Shown piece after piece: positions 54,139-64,000 of a stretch of DNA of 64,000 nt. Made by a program: the position numbers and the translations under genes. This stretch comes from Pseudomonas proteolytica (GTDB lineage: Bacteria; Pseudomonadota; Gammaproteobacteria; Pseudomonadales; Pseudomonadaceae). Every line of letters starts with the position of its first letter. Position 1 is the first letter of the stretch. The notes beneath the pieces are model-generated. The model saw nothing but the letters and a program-made list of their open reading frames with translations, was not told where the DNA came from and searched no databases. The DNA is taken from contig NZ_VFEV01000029.1 of assembly GCF_007858275.1 (NCBI RefSeq), positions 1 through 64,000 of the forward strand. The letters run 5' to 3'.

Positions 54139-55515
54139 TTACACGGTATGCAGGTACCAGTTGTACTCAAGGTCGGAGATGGAGTGTTCGAACTCCTCCA
54201 GCTCGCTTTCCTTGCAGGCGACGAAGATATCGATGTATTTCGGATCGATGTACTTGGCCATCACCTCGCTGTCGTCCAACTCGCGCAGTGCGTCACGCAG
54301 GTTGTTCGGCAGGCTTTGCTCGTTCTGCTCGTAGCTGTTGCCTTCCACCGGTGCGCCAGGTTCGATCTTGTTGGTCAGACCGTGGTGCACGCCCGCCAGG
54401 ACCGAAGCCATCAGCAGGTAAGGGTTGGCATCGGCGCCGGCCACGCGGTGTTCGATACGTACCGCGTCGGACGAGCCGGTAGGGACGCGAATCGCCACGG
54501 TGCGGTTGTCCAGGCCCCAGCACGGCGAGTTCGGCACGTAGAACTGTGCGCCGAAACGACGGTAGGAGTTGACGTTGGGGCACAGGAAAGCCATTTGTGC
54601 AGGCAGGGTCTCCAGCACACCGCCGATCGCGTGACGCAATGCGGCGTTCTGCTCGGGATCCTCGCTGGCAAAGATGTTCTTGCCTTCTTTGTCCAGGATC
54701 GAAATATGCACGTGCAAACCGTTGCCTGCCTGGCCCGGGTAAGGCTTGGCCATGAAGGTGGTGTCCATCTCATGGTCGTAGGCAATGTTCTTGATCAAGC
54801 GCTTGAGCAGTACCGCGTAGTCGCATGCCTTGATCGGGTCGGCGACGTGGTGCAGGTTCACTTCGAACTGCGCCGGGGCACTTTCCTTGACGATGGCGTC
54901 GGCCGGGATGCCTTGCTCTTTGGCACCTTCCAGAATGTCCTGGAGGCAGTCGACGTATTCGTCGAGGTCGTCGATCAGGTAGACCTGTGTCGAGTGCGGG
55001 CGTTTGCCGGAAATCGGCGAGCGGGGAGGTTGTGGGCGGCCGTTCACGTTCTCCTGGTCGATCAGGTAGAACTCAAGCTCGAAGGCTGCGCAGATGGTCA
55101 GGCCCATATCGTCAAACTTGGTTACAACTTGGCGGAGCACTTCGCGCGGATCGGCGAAGAAAGGTTCACCTTCAAGTTCGTGCATGGTCATCAGCAGTTG
55201 CGCGGTAGGGCGCTTTTGCCAGGGTTCATTGCACAGGGTATCGGGGATTGGATAACAGATTCGGTCAGCATCACCGATGTCCAGACCCAGGCCGGTGCTT
55301 TCCACCGTCGAGCCATTGATATCCAGGGCAAATAAAGAGGCAGGCAAGTTGATGCCTTTCTCGTAAACCTTGTGGAGGCTGGTGCGTTCGATGCGCTTAC
55401 CGCGCACCACACCATTCATATCCGCAATTAGAAGGTCTACGTACAGAACCTCAGGATGATCCTTAAGGAACGCGTTCGCTTCGTTAAGCTGAACGGCACG
55501 CGGGGGTACCGACAT
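54139..55515 (-). CDS. spuI: Gamma-glutamylpolyamine synthetase, glutamine synthetase family (SpuI-like)
   Basis: A 458-residue enzyme of the glutamine-synthetase fold that joins glutamate to putrescine or another polyamine with ATP. Nucleotide- and metal-binding blocks include AAFELEFYLID, MAKPYPGQAGNGLHVHISILD (substrate and ammonia-site region) and FGAQFYVPNSPCWGLDNRTVAIR. VDLLIADMNGVVRGKRI is the N-terminal family block. In P. aeruginosa SpuI (PauA1) starts the gamma-glutamylation route of polyamine breakdown. It is divergent from spuA. Which polyamine it prefers is unknown. Confidence 0.9.
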   Translation of the reverse strand: MSVPPRAVQLNEANAFLKDHPEVLYVDLLIADMNGVVRGKRIERTSLHKVYEKGINLPASLFALDINGSTVESTGLGLDIGDADRICYPIPDTLCNEPWQKRPTAQLLMTMHELEGEPFFADPREVLRQVVTKFDDMGLTICAAFELEFYLIDQENVNGRPQPPRSPISGKRPHSTQVYLIDDLDEYVDCLQDILEGAKEQGIPADAIVKESAPAQFEVNLHHVADPIKACDYAVLLKRLIKNIAYDHEMDTTFMAKPYPGQAGNGLHVHISILDKEGKNIFASEDPEQNAALRHAIGGVLETLPAQMAFLCPNVNSYRRFGAQFYVPNSPCWGLDNRTVAIRVPTGSSDAVRIEHRVAGADANPYLLMASVLAGVHHGLTNKIEPGAPVEGNSYEQNEQSLPNNLRDALRELDDSEVMAKYIDPKYIDIFVACKESELEEFEHSISDLEYNWYLHTV

Positions 55516-55600
55516 GATGCAACACCTTTGTTGTTAAAAATATCAATCATTGATCTTTTCTGGTTTCAGTCAACCCGAACGGCATGCCGAAGTCAAGCGA

Positions 55601-55651
55601 GGCCTTTTTTGCCCTAAAAAAGCGCCTTGAGGGCTTTTTTGCGGCTTTTTT
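55601..55651. promoter_or_regulatory. Phased A/T tracts in the spuI-spuA divergent promoter
   Basis: Six-base T or A tracts begin at 55605, 55616, 55635 and 55646, close to whole helical turns apart, set in GC-rich sequence with GGGC/GCCC flanks. Such phasing bends DNA and attracts H-NS-type or other regulators. Regulation of spuI or spuA by it is inferred. Confidence 0.4.
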
Positions 55652-55793
55652 GGGCAGTTTTATCGGTTTGCCCGGCTTGGGACTAGCAGGCTTGAGCGGG
55701 CCGTGTTGTATTTTTTACGGGGGTGTTGTGTAAAAAAATGAACAAGGCTAAGCTCGATTCAAACCCATAACAGCAATAATACCGGGGTGCTTC

Positions 55794-56582
55794 ATGTCTG
55801 GCCTGCCGTTAATCGGCGTCACCGCCTGCTCCAAACAGGTTGGTCTGCATGCTTATCACATCAGTGGCGACAAATACGTCCGCGCCGTGGCCATCGCTGC
55901 CAAGGGCCTGCCATTGATTATTCCGTCCCTGGCGGACCTGTTCGAACCGGCCAATATTCTTGACGGTCTGGACGGCATTCTCTTTACCGGCTCCCCTTCC
56001 AATATCGAACCCCATCATTATGACGGTCCGGCCAGCGCGCCAGGGACTGCCCATGATCCTGCCCGTGACCAGAGCACCCTGGCGCTGATTCGCGCCGCGA
56101 TTGCCGCAGGCGTGCCGGTGCTGGGGATCTGCCGGGGCTTCCAGGAAATGAACGTGGCCCTGGGCGGCAGCCTGCACCAGAAGGTTCATGAGTTGCCGGG
56201 TATGCTCGACCACCGCGAAGACGATACCCAGCCGCTGGAAGTCCAGTACGGCCCGGCGCACTCCGTGGCGATCAGCCCGGGTGGCGTATTGGCGAGTCTG
56301 GGCTTGCCGGACACGATCCAGGTCAACTCGATCCACAGCCAGGGCGTTGACCGCCTGGCGCCCGGCCTGCAGGTCGAAGCGAGCGCGCCGGACGGCCTGA
56401 TCGAGGCTTTTTCGCTCAAACAGGGCAAGGCTTTTGCAGACGCTTTTGCATTAGGAGTGCAATGGCACCCTGAATGGCAGGTAAGCTCCAACCCGTACTA
56501 CCTCGCGATCTTCCAGGCATTTGGCGATGCCTGCCGAACGCGGGCGAAACAAAGAGACGCGCACGCGTCAAACAACGCCTGA
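55794..56582 (+). CDS. spuA: Gamma-glutamyl-gamma-aminobutyrate hydrolase family protein (SpuA/PuuD-like)
   Basis: A 262-residue class I glutamine amidotransferase-like hydrolase. The nucleophile cysteine is in LGICRGFQEMNVALGGSLHQ, and the histidine-glutamate pair is in GVQWHPEW. GVTACSKQVG at the start and DGILFTGSPSNIEPHHY are typical of PuuD. It releases GABA or the matching amino acid from the gamma-glutamyl intermediate, closing the pathway begun by SpuI/SpuB. The next gene starts 39 bp later. Confidence 0.92.
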   Translation: MSGLPLIGVTACSKQVGLHAYHISGDKYVRAVAIAAKGLPLIIPSLADLFEPANILDGLDGILFTGSPSNIEPHHYDGPASAPGTAHDPARDQSTLALIRAAIAAGVPVLGICRGFQEMNVALGGSLHQKVHELPGMLDHREDDTQPLEVQYGPAHSVAISPGGVLASLGLPDTIQVNSIHSQGVDRLAPGLQVEASAPDGLIEAFSLKQGKAFADAFALGVQWHPEWQVSSNPYYLAIFQAFGDACRTRAKQRDAHASNNA

Positions 56583-56621
56583 CCTTTAATGGATGTCAGG
56601 AAACCCAGCCCAGAGGCATTT

Positions 56622-57980
56622 ATGAGTAACAACCTCGACCAGCTCACCGATTGGTTGAAAGACCACAAGATCACAGAAGTCGAATGCATGATTGGCGACC
56701 TCACGGGGATCACCCGGGGCAAGATCTCGCCGACCAACAAGTTCATCGCCGAAAAAGGCATGCGCCTGCCCGAGAGCGTTCTGTTGCAGACCGTGACCGG
56801 CGACTATGTCGAAGACGACATCTATTACGAACTGCTCGACCCGGCCGACATCGACATGATCTGCCGCCCCGACCAGAACGCCGTGTTCCTCGTGCCCTGG
56901 GCCATCGAGCCCACCGCCCAGGTGATCCACGACACCTACGACAAGCAAGGCAACCCGATCGAGCTGTCGCCGCGCAACGTACTCAAGAAAGTCCTCAAGC
57001 TCTACGCCGACAAAGGCTGGCAGCCCATCGTGGCGCCGGAGATGGAGTTCTACCTGACCAAGCGCTGCGAAGACCCGGACTTCCCGCTGCAACCGCCGAT
57101 TGGCCGCTCTGGCCGCCCGGAAACCGGTCGCCAGTCCTTCTCTATAGAAGCGGCCAACGAATTCGACCCGTTGTTCGAAGACGTCTATGACTGGTGCGAG
57201 CTGCAAGAGCTGGACCTCGACACCCTGATCCACGAGGACGGCACGGCGCAGATGGAAATCAACTTCCGTCACGGCGATGCCCTGTCCCTGGCCGACCAGA
57301 TCCTGGTGTTCAAGCGCACCATGCGTGAAGCCGCGCTCAAGCACAACGTGGCCGCCACCTTCATGGCCAAGCCCATGACCGGTGAGCCGGGCAGCGCCAT
57401 GCACCTGCACCAGAGCATCATCGACATCGCCACCGGCAAGAACGTGTTCTCCAATGAGGACGGTTCCAAGAGCGAGCTGTTCCTGCACCACATCGGCGGC
57501 CTGCAGAAGTTCATCCCCGAGCTGCTGCCGCTGTTCGCGCCCAACGTCAACTCGTTCCGCCGCTTCCTGCCCGACACCTCGGCGCCGGTGAACGTGGAGT
57601 GGGGCGAAGAGAACCGCACCGTCGGCCTGCGCGTACCGGATGCCGGCCCGCAGAACCGTCGCGTGGAAAACCGCCTGCCTGGCGCCGATGCCAACCCTTA
57701 CCTGGCGATCGCCGCCAGCCTGCTGTGTGGCTATATCGGCATGGTCGAAGGCATCAGCCCAAGCGCGCCTGTTGTGGGTCGTGGTTACGAGCGGCGCAAC
57801 CTGCGCCTGCCGTTGACCATCGAAGACGCGCTGGAACGCATGGAAAACAGCAAGACCATCGAGAAATACCTGGGTCACAAATTCATCACTGGCTACGTCG
57901 CGGTCAAGCGGGCCGAGCATGAAAACTTCAAGCGCGTGATCAGTTCGTGGGAGCGGGAATTCCTGCTCTTCGCCGTCTGA
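56622..57980 (+). CDS. spuB: Gamma-glutamylpolyamine synthetase, glutamine synthetase family (SpuB-like)
   Basis: A 452-residue paralogue of SpuI. MIGDLTGITRGKISPTNKF opens the family domain; PEMEFYLTKR and DGTAQMEINFRHGDALSLAD carry metal-binding glutamates; FMAKPMTGEPGSAMHLHQSI is the substrate loop. The in-frame start at 56589 is less likely than ATG 56622, which gives MSNNLDQLTDWL. The gene lies between spuA and spuC, as in P. aeruginosa, where it is also called pauA2. Two synthetases in one cluster suggest different polyamine preferences. Confidence 0.9.
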   Translation: MSNNLDQLTDWLKDHKITEVECMIGDLTGITRGKISPTNKFIAEKGMRLPESVLLQTVTGDYVEDDIYYELLDPADIDMICRPDQNAVFLVPWAIEPTAQVIHDTYDKQGNPIELSPRNVLKKVLKLYADKGWQPIVAPEMEFYLTKRCEDPDFPLQPPIGRSGRPETGRQSFSIEAANEFDPLFEDVYDWCELQELDLDTLIHEDGTAQMEINFRHGDALSLADQILVFKRTMREAALKHNVAATFMAKPMTGEPGSAMHLHQSIIDIATGKNVFSNEDGSKSELFLHHIGGLQKFIPELLPLFAPNVNSFRRFLPDTSAPVNVEWGEENRTVGLRVPDAGPQNRRVENRLPGADANPYLAIAASLLCGYIGMVEGISPSAPVVGRGYERRNLRLPLTIEDALERMENSKTIEKYLGHKFITGYVAVKRAEHENFKRVISSWEREFLLFAV

Positions 57981-58035
57981 TGCGCCGGGTGCGGCCGGGA
58001 TACGCCGCACCTTCACCTACCTATTGGAGATTGGT

Positions 58036-59400
58036 ATGTCCAGCAACAACCCGCAAACCCGTGAATGGCAAGCCCTGAGCAACGATCATCACCTGGCACC
58101 GTTCAGCGACTTCAAGCAGTTGAAAGAGAAAGGCCCGCGCATCATCACCAACGCCAAGGGCGTGTACCTGTGGGACAGCGAAGGCAACAAGATCCTCGAC
58201 GGCATGGCCGGCCTGTGGTGCGTGGCCATCGGTTATGGCCGCGACGAGCTGGCTGACGCCGCCGCCAAGCAGATGAAACAACTGCCTTACTACAACCTGT
58301 TCTTCCAGACCGCCCACCCGCCGGTGCTGGAACTGGCCAAGGCCATCGCCGATATCGCCCCCGCCGGCATGAACCATGTGTTCTTCACCGGTTCCGGCTC
58401 CGAAGGCAACGACACCATGTTGCGCATGGTCCGCCACTACTGGGCGATCAAGGGCCAGCCAAACAAGAAAACCATCATCAGCCGCAAGAACGGTTACCAC
58501 GGCTCCACGGTGGCCGGCGCGAGCCTGGGCGGCATGACCTATATGCACGAGCAGGGCGACTTGCCGATCCCGGGCATCGTGCATATCGCCCAGCCGTACT
58601 GGTTCGGCGAAGGCGGCGACATGAGCCCCGAAGAGTTCGGGATCTGGGCGGCCAACCAACTGGAAGAGAAAATTCTGGAAGTCGGCGTGGACAACGTCGG
58701 TGCCTTTATTGCCGAGCCGATCCAGGGCGCCGGTGGCGTGATTGTGCCGCCAGCGACCTACTGGCCGCGCATCAAGGAAATCCTCGCCAAGTACGACATC
58801 CTGTTTGTCGCCGACGAAGTGATCTGCGGCTTCGGCCGTACCGGTGAGTGGTTCGGAAGCGATTTCTACGATCTCAAGCCGGACATGATGACCATCGCCA
58901 AGGGCCTGACCTCGGGCTACATCCCCATGGGCGGCCTGATCGTGCGCGACGAAGTGGTGGCAGTGCTCAACGAAGGTGGCGATTTCAACCACGGCTTCAC
59001 CTACTCCGGGCACCCGGTGGCGGCTGCGGTGGCCCTGGAAAACATCCGCATCATGCGCGATGAGAAAATTGTCAGCCGTGTACATGACGAAACGGCACCG
59101 TATTTGCAAAAGCGTCTACGCGAGCTGGCGGATCATCCGTTGGTGGGCGAAGTCCGTGGTGTCGGCATGTTGGGTGCGATCGAGCTGGTGCAGGACAAGG
59201 CCACGCGCAAGCGTTACGAAGGCAAGGGCGTGGGCATGATCTGCCGCACCTTCTGCTTCGAGAATGGCCTGATCATGCGCGCCGTGGGCGACACCATGAT
59301 CATTTCGCCGCCGCTGGTGATCAGCAAGGCCGAGATTGACGAGCTGGTGACCAAGGCTCGCCAGTGCCTGGACCTGACTTTGGCGGCATTGCAGGGCTAA
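58036..59400 (+). CDS. spuC: Polyamine:pyruvate aminotransferase SpuC
   Basis: A 454-residue class III PLP aminotransferase. The PLP lysine is in DMMTIAKGLTSGYIPMGGLIV, and FVADEVICGFGRTGEWFGS holds the cofactor aspartate. NHVFFTGSGSEGNDTMLRMVRHYW binds the phosphate. It transfers the amino group of putrescine, cadaverine or spermidine to pyruvate. The ATG at 58036 has TTGGAGATTGGT before it, 55 bp after spuB. Confidence 0.95.
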   Translation: MSSNNPQTREWQALSNDHHLAPFSDFKQLKEKGPRIITNAKGVYLWDSEGNKILDGMAGLWCVAIGYGRDELADAAAKQMKQLPYYNLFFQTAHPPVLELAKAIADIAPAGMNHVFFTGSGSEGNDTMLRMVRHYWAIKGQPNKKTIISRKNGYHGSTVAGASLGGMTYMHEQGDLPIPGIVHIAQPYWFGEGGDMSPEEFGIWAANQLEEKILEVGVDNVGAFIAEPIQGAGGVIVPPATYWPRIKEILAKYDILFVADEVICGFGRTGEWFGSDFYDLKPDMMTIAKGLTSGYIPMGGLIVRDEVVAVLNEGGDFNHGFTYSGHPVAAAVALENIRIMRDEKIVSRVHDETAPYLQKRLRELADHPLVGEVRGVGMLGAIELVQDKATRKRYEGKGVGMICRTFCFENGLIMRAVGDTMIISPPLVISKAEIDELVTKARQCLDLTLAALQG

Positions 59401-59580
59401 GTGCTAGGCTCAGAATGCAGCGGCTTGCGGCTGTTGCATTCGGGCAATGATAAATGCGGGGCTTTGGTTGAAAGCCGGCCCCTGAACTTGCCAGACTGTC
59501 GCCCTGTTTTGTTGCCCTTCGACGGGCCATGAAACGTAGAAAAATGTGGCCCAAAAAAGAAAAAATTGGAGCATGACCGA

Positions 59581-60693
59581 ATGAAGGCATTAGGTTTGAA
59601 GAACGCTGGCAAGACCCTCCTGGCCTTGTCCCTCATGGGCGTGATGGCGGGCGCGGCCCAGGCGGACAGCAAAGTACTGCATGTCTATAACTGGTCCGAC
59701 TACATTGCACCGGACACCATTGCCAACTTTGAGAAAGAGTCCGGCATCAAAGTGGTGTACGACGTTTTCGACAGCAACGAAACCCTGGAAGCCAAGCTGT
59801 TGGCGGGCAAGTCCGGTTACGACGTGGTTGTGCCGTCGAACAACTTCCTGGCCAAGCAGATCAAGGCCGGTGTGTACCAGGAGCTGGACAAGTCCAAGCT
59901 GCCAAACTGGAAAAACCTCGATACCGACCTGCTCAAGGCCGTGGGCGATGCCAGTGACAAAGGCAACCTGCACGCATTCCCGTACATGTGGGGCACCATC
60001 GGCATCGGCTACAACCCGGACAAGGTCAAGGCTGCGCTGGGCGTAGACAAGATCGACTCTTGGGACGTGCTGTTCAAGCCCGAGAACATCGAGAAACTCA
60101 AAAGCTGTGGCGTGAGCTTCCTCGACTCGCCAACCGAAATGATCCCGGTGGCCCTGCACTACCTGGGTTACCCGACCGACAGCCAGGACAAGAAGCAACT
60201 GGCTGAAGCCGAAGCACTGTTCCTCAAGATCCGTCCTTCGGTGGGCTACTTCCACTCCTCCAAGTACATCTCGGACCTGGCCAACGGCAACATCTGCGTA
60301 GCCGTGGGTTATTCGGGTGACCTGGAACAATCCAAGTCCCGCGCGGCTGAAGCCGGCGGCAAGGTCAAGGTTTCCTATGCCATTCCCAAGGAAGGCGCAG
60401 GCAGCTTCTACGACATGGTCGCTATCCCTAAAGATGCCGAGAACCTGGACGCCGCCTACCAGTTCATGAACTACCTGATGAAGCCTGAAGTCATGGCGGC
60501 AATCACTAACAGCGTACGTTTCCCGAACGGTAACAAGGCCGCTACGCCGCTGGTGAACAAGGATATCTCGGGCGATCCGAGCATCTATCCGTCGGATGAT
60601 GTGAAGGCCAAGCTGTATGCAATCAGCGATCTGCCAGCCGCGACCCAGCGTCTGCTGACGCGCAGCTGGACCAAGATCAAGTCGGGTAAATAA
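59581..60693 (+). CDS. spuD: Polyamine ABC transporter binding protein SpuD
   Basis: A 370-residue periplasmic polyamine-binding protein of the PotF type. The signal peptide ends AQA near residue 26. [21 protein letters not shown] opens the mature chain, and [29 protein letters not shown] lines the ligand cleft. The tryptophan and aspartates in YNWSDY and the DVFDSNE block bind amines. It belongs to spuDEFGH and is paralogous to the next gene. Putrescine preference is known for SpuD in P. aeruginosa; here it is inferred. Confidence 0.93.
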   Translation: MKALGLKNAGKTLLALSLMGVMAGAAQADSKVLHVYNWSDYIAPDTIANFEKESGIKVVYDVFDSNETLEAKLLAGKSGYDVVVPSNNFLAKQIKAGVYQELDKSKLPNWKNLDTDLLKAVGDASDKGNLHAFPYMWGTIGIGYNPDKVKAALGVDKIDSWDVLFKPENIEKLKSCGVSFLDSPTEMIPVALHYLGYPTDSQDKKQLAEAEALFLKIRPSVGYFHSSKYISDLANGNICVAVGYSGDLEQSKSRAAEAGGKVKVSYAIPKEGAGSFYDMVAIPKDAENLDAAYQFMNYLMKPEVMAAITNSVRFPNGNKAATPLVNKDISGDPSIYPSDDVKAKLYAISDLPAATQRLLTRSWTKIKSGK

Positions 60694-60718
60694 GCACGAA
60701 CCTGTAGGAGCGAGCTTG

Positions 60719-60808
60719 TGTGGGAGCGGGCTTGCTCGCGAAAGCGGTGTATCAGTAGACATAAATGCTGGCTGACACGCCCCCTTCGCGAGCAAGCCCG
60801 CTCCCACC
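60719..60808. repeat. REPIN between spuD and spuE
   Basis: TGTGGGAGCGGGCTTGCTCG and its inverted form CGAGCAAGCCCGCTCCCA flank about 50 bp. It lies inside the spu transport operon and could allow more SpuD than SpuE by protecting the upstream mRNA. Confidence 0.85.
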
Positions 60809-60920
60809 CAGGCCCGCTCTCACAAATTAAATGACAGAAAGTTTTGCCGGATCGGTTTATCGAGGGTAAGTTGCGCGCCGGTTTTGTTGCCGGGCAACAA
60901 CTTCGGGCCCAACTATTTAA

Positions 60921-62027
<1,107 letters not shown>

Positions 62028-62094
62028 GGCTAAAACTATCCAACGTTCGTCCGTATTGGACGTTCTGCACTCTTTTTTTCTGGGAGTTTCGTAA

Positions 62095-63237
62095 ATGGCA
62101 GTTGCCTCCGGCGCCTATAAGAAAGCCCTCGAGGGCGACCAGACACCGAAAAAGGTGTTGGTCAAAATCGACCGGGTCACGAAGAAGTTCGACGAGACGA
62201 TTGCCGTGGACGATGTGTCCCTGGAAATCAAGAAAGGCGAGATCTTTGCCTTGCTCGGCGGTTCGGGTTCGGGCAAGTCCACCTTGCTGCGCATGCTCGC
62301 AGGTTTCGAGCGCCCGACCGAAGGGCGGATTTTCCTCGACGGTGTGGATATCACCGACATGCCGCCCTACGAGCGGCCGATCAACATGATGTTCCAGTCC
62401 TACGCCTTGTTCCCACACATGACCGTGGCGCAGAACATCGCCTTCGGCCTGCAACAGGACAAGATCCCCAAGGCCGAGGTCGAGGCCCGCGTGGCCGAGA
62501 TGCTCAAGCTGGTGCAGATGAGCCAGTACGCCAAGCGCAAGCCGCACCAGCTGTCGGGCGGCCAGCGTCAGCGCGTGGCCCTGGCCCGGTCCTTGGCCAA
62601 ACGCCCGAAACTGCTGTTGCTCGATGAGCCGATGGGCGCCCTGGACAAGAAGCTGCGCTCGCAGATGCAACTGGAGTTGGTGGAGATCATCGAGCGCGTC
62701 GGCGTGACCTGCGTGATGGTGACCCACGACCAGGAAGAGGCCATGACTATGGCCGAGCGCATCGCGATCATGCACCTGGGCTGGATCGCGCAGATCGGCA
62801 GCCCGATCGATATCTACGAAACCCCCACCAGCCGCCTGGTGTGCGAGTTCATCGGCAACGTCAACATCTTCGACACCGTGGTGGTGGATGACGCCGAAGG
62901 CCATGCGGTGCTCAAGTGCGCCGACCTGGACCGCGATATCTACGTGGGCTATGGCATCGCCACGTCGGTGGAAGACAAGTCGGTGACCTACGCCATCCGC
63001 CCGGAAAAACTGCTGGTCACCACCGAAATGCCGACCTGCGAGCACAACTGGTCCAGCGGCAAGGTGCATGACATTGCCTACCTGGGCGGCCACTCGGTGT
63101 TCTACGTCGAACTGCCGAGCGGCAAGCTGGTGCAGTCCTTCGTTGCCAACGCCGAACGCCGTGGCGCGCGGCCGACCTGGGGTGACCAGGTCTACGTGTG
63201 GTGGGAAGACGACAGCGGCGTGGTACTTCGCTCATGA
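62095..63237 (+). CDS. spuF: Polyamine ABC transporter ATPase SpuF
   Basis: A 380-residue PotA/PotG-type ATPase. Walker A is LGGSGSGKSTLLRMLAG near residue 55, the Q-loop lies in MMFQSYALFPHMTVAQNIAFG, the signature is LSGGQRQRVALARSLA and Walker B is LLLLDEPMGALDKKLR. A C-terminal TOBE regulatory domain (about 290-370) follows. The stop overlaps the next gene by 4 bp. It energises uptake of the polyamines caught by SpuD and SpuE. Confidence 0.95.
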   Translation: MAVASGAYKKALEGDQTPKKVLVKIDRVTKKFDETIAVDDVSLEIKKGEIFALLGGSGSGKSTLLRMLAGFERPTEGRIFLDGVDITDMPPYERPINMMFQSYALFPHMTVAQNIAFGLQQDKIPKAEVEARVAEMLKLVQMSQYAKRKPHQLSGGQRQRVALARSLAKRPKLLLLDEPMGALDKKLRSQMQLELVEIIERVGVTCVMVTHDQEEAMTMAERIAIMHLGWIAQIGSPIDIYETPTSRLVCEFIGNVNIFDTVVVDDAEGHAVLKCADLDRDIYVGYGIATSVEDKSVTYAIRPEKLLVTTEMPTCEHNWSSGKVHDIAYLGGHSVFYVELPSGKLVQSFVANAERRGARPTWGDQVYVWWEDDSGVVLRS

Positions 63238-64000
63238 ACATGAAGAAATTCAAACGGCGACTGCACCGAATAATTCCCAGCGGCAAGCAGGTGGTCATCG
63301 GGATTCCGTTCCTGTGGCTGTTCCTGTTCTTCATGCTGCCGTTCTTCATCGTCCTGAAGATCAGCTTTGCCGAAGCCGACGTGGCGATCCCGCCCTACAC
63401 CGAGATCTACACCTACATCGAGCAGAAGCTGGAGGTGGTGCTCAACCTGGCCAACTACAGCCTGCTGGCCGGCGACGAGCTGTACATCGCCGCCTACCTG
63501 GGCTCGTTGAAGATGGCGTTTTTCAGCACGGCCTTGTGCCTGCTGATCGGCTACCCGATGGCCTACGCCATCGCCAGTGCGCGCAAAGAGATGCAGACCG
63601 TGCTGGTGCTGCTGATCATGATGCCGACCTGGACCGCGATCCTGATCCGGGTGTATGCGTGGATGGGCATCCTCAGCAACAACGGCTTGCTCAATGGCTT
63701 TTTGATGTCCATGGGGTTGATCAACGAACCGTTGCAGATCCTCAACACCAACATCGCGGTGTATATCGGCGTGGTCTATTCGTACCTGCCGTTCATGATC
63801 CTGCCGCTGTACGCCAACCTGGTCAAACATGACCAGAGCCTGCTGGAAGCGGCATCGGACCTGGGTTCGAGCACCTTCAACAGCTTCTGGAAAATCACCG
63901 TGCCGCTGTCCAAGAACGGCATCATCGCCGGCTGCATGCTGGTGTTCATCCCGGTGGTGGGCGAGTTCGTGATCCCGGAACTGCTGGGCGGCCCGGAAAC
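63234..64000 (+). CDS. spuG: Polyamine ABC transporter permease SpuG (partial, cut by window end)
   Basis: The first 255 residues of a PotH/PotB-type inner-membrane permease. The start MNMKKFKRRLHRIIPSGKQ precedes the first helix (IGIPFLWLFLFFMLPFFIVL). Further helices follow, and the ATPase-contact loop EAASDLGSSTFNSFWKITVPLS lies near residue 205. It overlaps spuF by 4 bp. The frame is open to the last base, so the C-terminus and spuH lie beyond the window. Confidence 0.93.
   Translation, partial: MNMKKFKRRLHRIIPSGKQVVIGIPFLWLFLFFMLPFFIVLKISFAEADVAIPPYTEIYTYIEQKLEVVLNLANYSLLAGDELYIAAYLGSLKMAFFSTALCLLIGYPMAYAIASARKEMQTVLVLLIMMPTWTAILIRVYAWMGILSNNGLLNGFLMSMGLINEPLQILNTNIAVYIGVVYSYLPFMILPLYANLVKHDQSLLEAASDLGSSTFNSFWKITVPLSKNGIIAGCMLVFIPVVGEFVIPELLGGPE

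Noticed and set aside
59401-59580. Rho-independent terminator between spuC and spuD
   Set aside because: GAATGCA/TGCATTC pairing near 59413-59441 has a large loop and no T-run; it is too weak to call.

Overview
The window looks like a stretch of chromosome from a fluorescent Pseudomonas, P. fluorescens group. The evidence is high-GC codon usage, many GC-rich REP/REPIN repeats between genes, and gene blocks I recognise from Pseudomonas: trxA-rho-ubiD, 5-FCL/6S RNA/zapA/yecA/pepP/ubiH/ubiI, fbpAB, gcvTH, argE-argA, lsfA-ssuEADCBF and spuIABCDEFG. No tRNA, rRNA, CRISPR array or prophage gene was seen. All identifications come from reading the sequence and from memory of the families; no database was searched.

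Layout. 1-6.4 kb: amino-acid binding protein with a divergent GntR/FadR regulator, thioredoxin, Rho, UbiD and an overlapping ferredoxin-flavin reductase. 6.5-13.6 kb: PagP-like outer-membrane protein, TonB-dependent receptor, ChaC, GlpT, a quinone oxidoreductase and a FliL-like protein. 13.9-18.7 kb: a YhiI-RbbA-YhhJ type ABC export operon. 18.8-26.0 kb: EVE protein, a 49-aa membrane protein, 5-formyl-THF cyclo-ligase, 6S RNA, zapA with a coiled-coil partner, and the yecA-pepP-ubiH-thioesterase-ubiI operon. 26.1-40.9 kb: Fbp iron uptake, gcvTH (without gcvP), a lone ArnB-like aminotransferase, NfeD/SPFH, a PulE-type ATPase, an Lrp regulator, CYTH/CHAD, argE and argA. 41.0-53.0 kb: a sulfur-scavenging block with tauA alone, the porin oprE, the peroxiredoxin lsfA and the complete ssuEADCBF sulfonate operon. 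53.1-64.0 kb: TetR, then the spu polyamine catabolism and transport cluster, cut by the window end inside spuG.

The clearest mobile element is an intact ISL3-family insertion at 43749-47120. It is exactly 3372 bp, has 24-bp terminal inverted repeats and an 8-bp target duplication (GTAAAACC on both sides), and carries merR/cadR, a cation-diffusion transporter, a second lspA and the transposase. Length and cargo match ISPpu12 as I remember it. It landed between oprE and the oprE terminator hairpin.

The genes fall into working groups. UbiD, UbiH and UbiI act in ubiquinone synthesis. FbpA/FbpB and perhaps the TonB receptor serve iron or nutrient uptake, with Fur-like sites upstream. TauA, LsfA and Ssu respond to sulfate limitation, and similar AT-rich dyads lie ahead of lsfA and ssuE. 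SpuI/SpuB (gamma-glutamyl-polyamine synthetases), SpuC (aminotransferase), SpuA (gamma-glutamyl hydrolase) and SpuD-G (uptake) form one polyamine pathway. Three copies of a long, nearly perfect palindrome (arms of about 43-51 bp) and eight shorter REPIN-like repeats punctuate the intergenic spaces.
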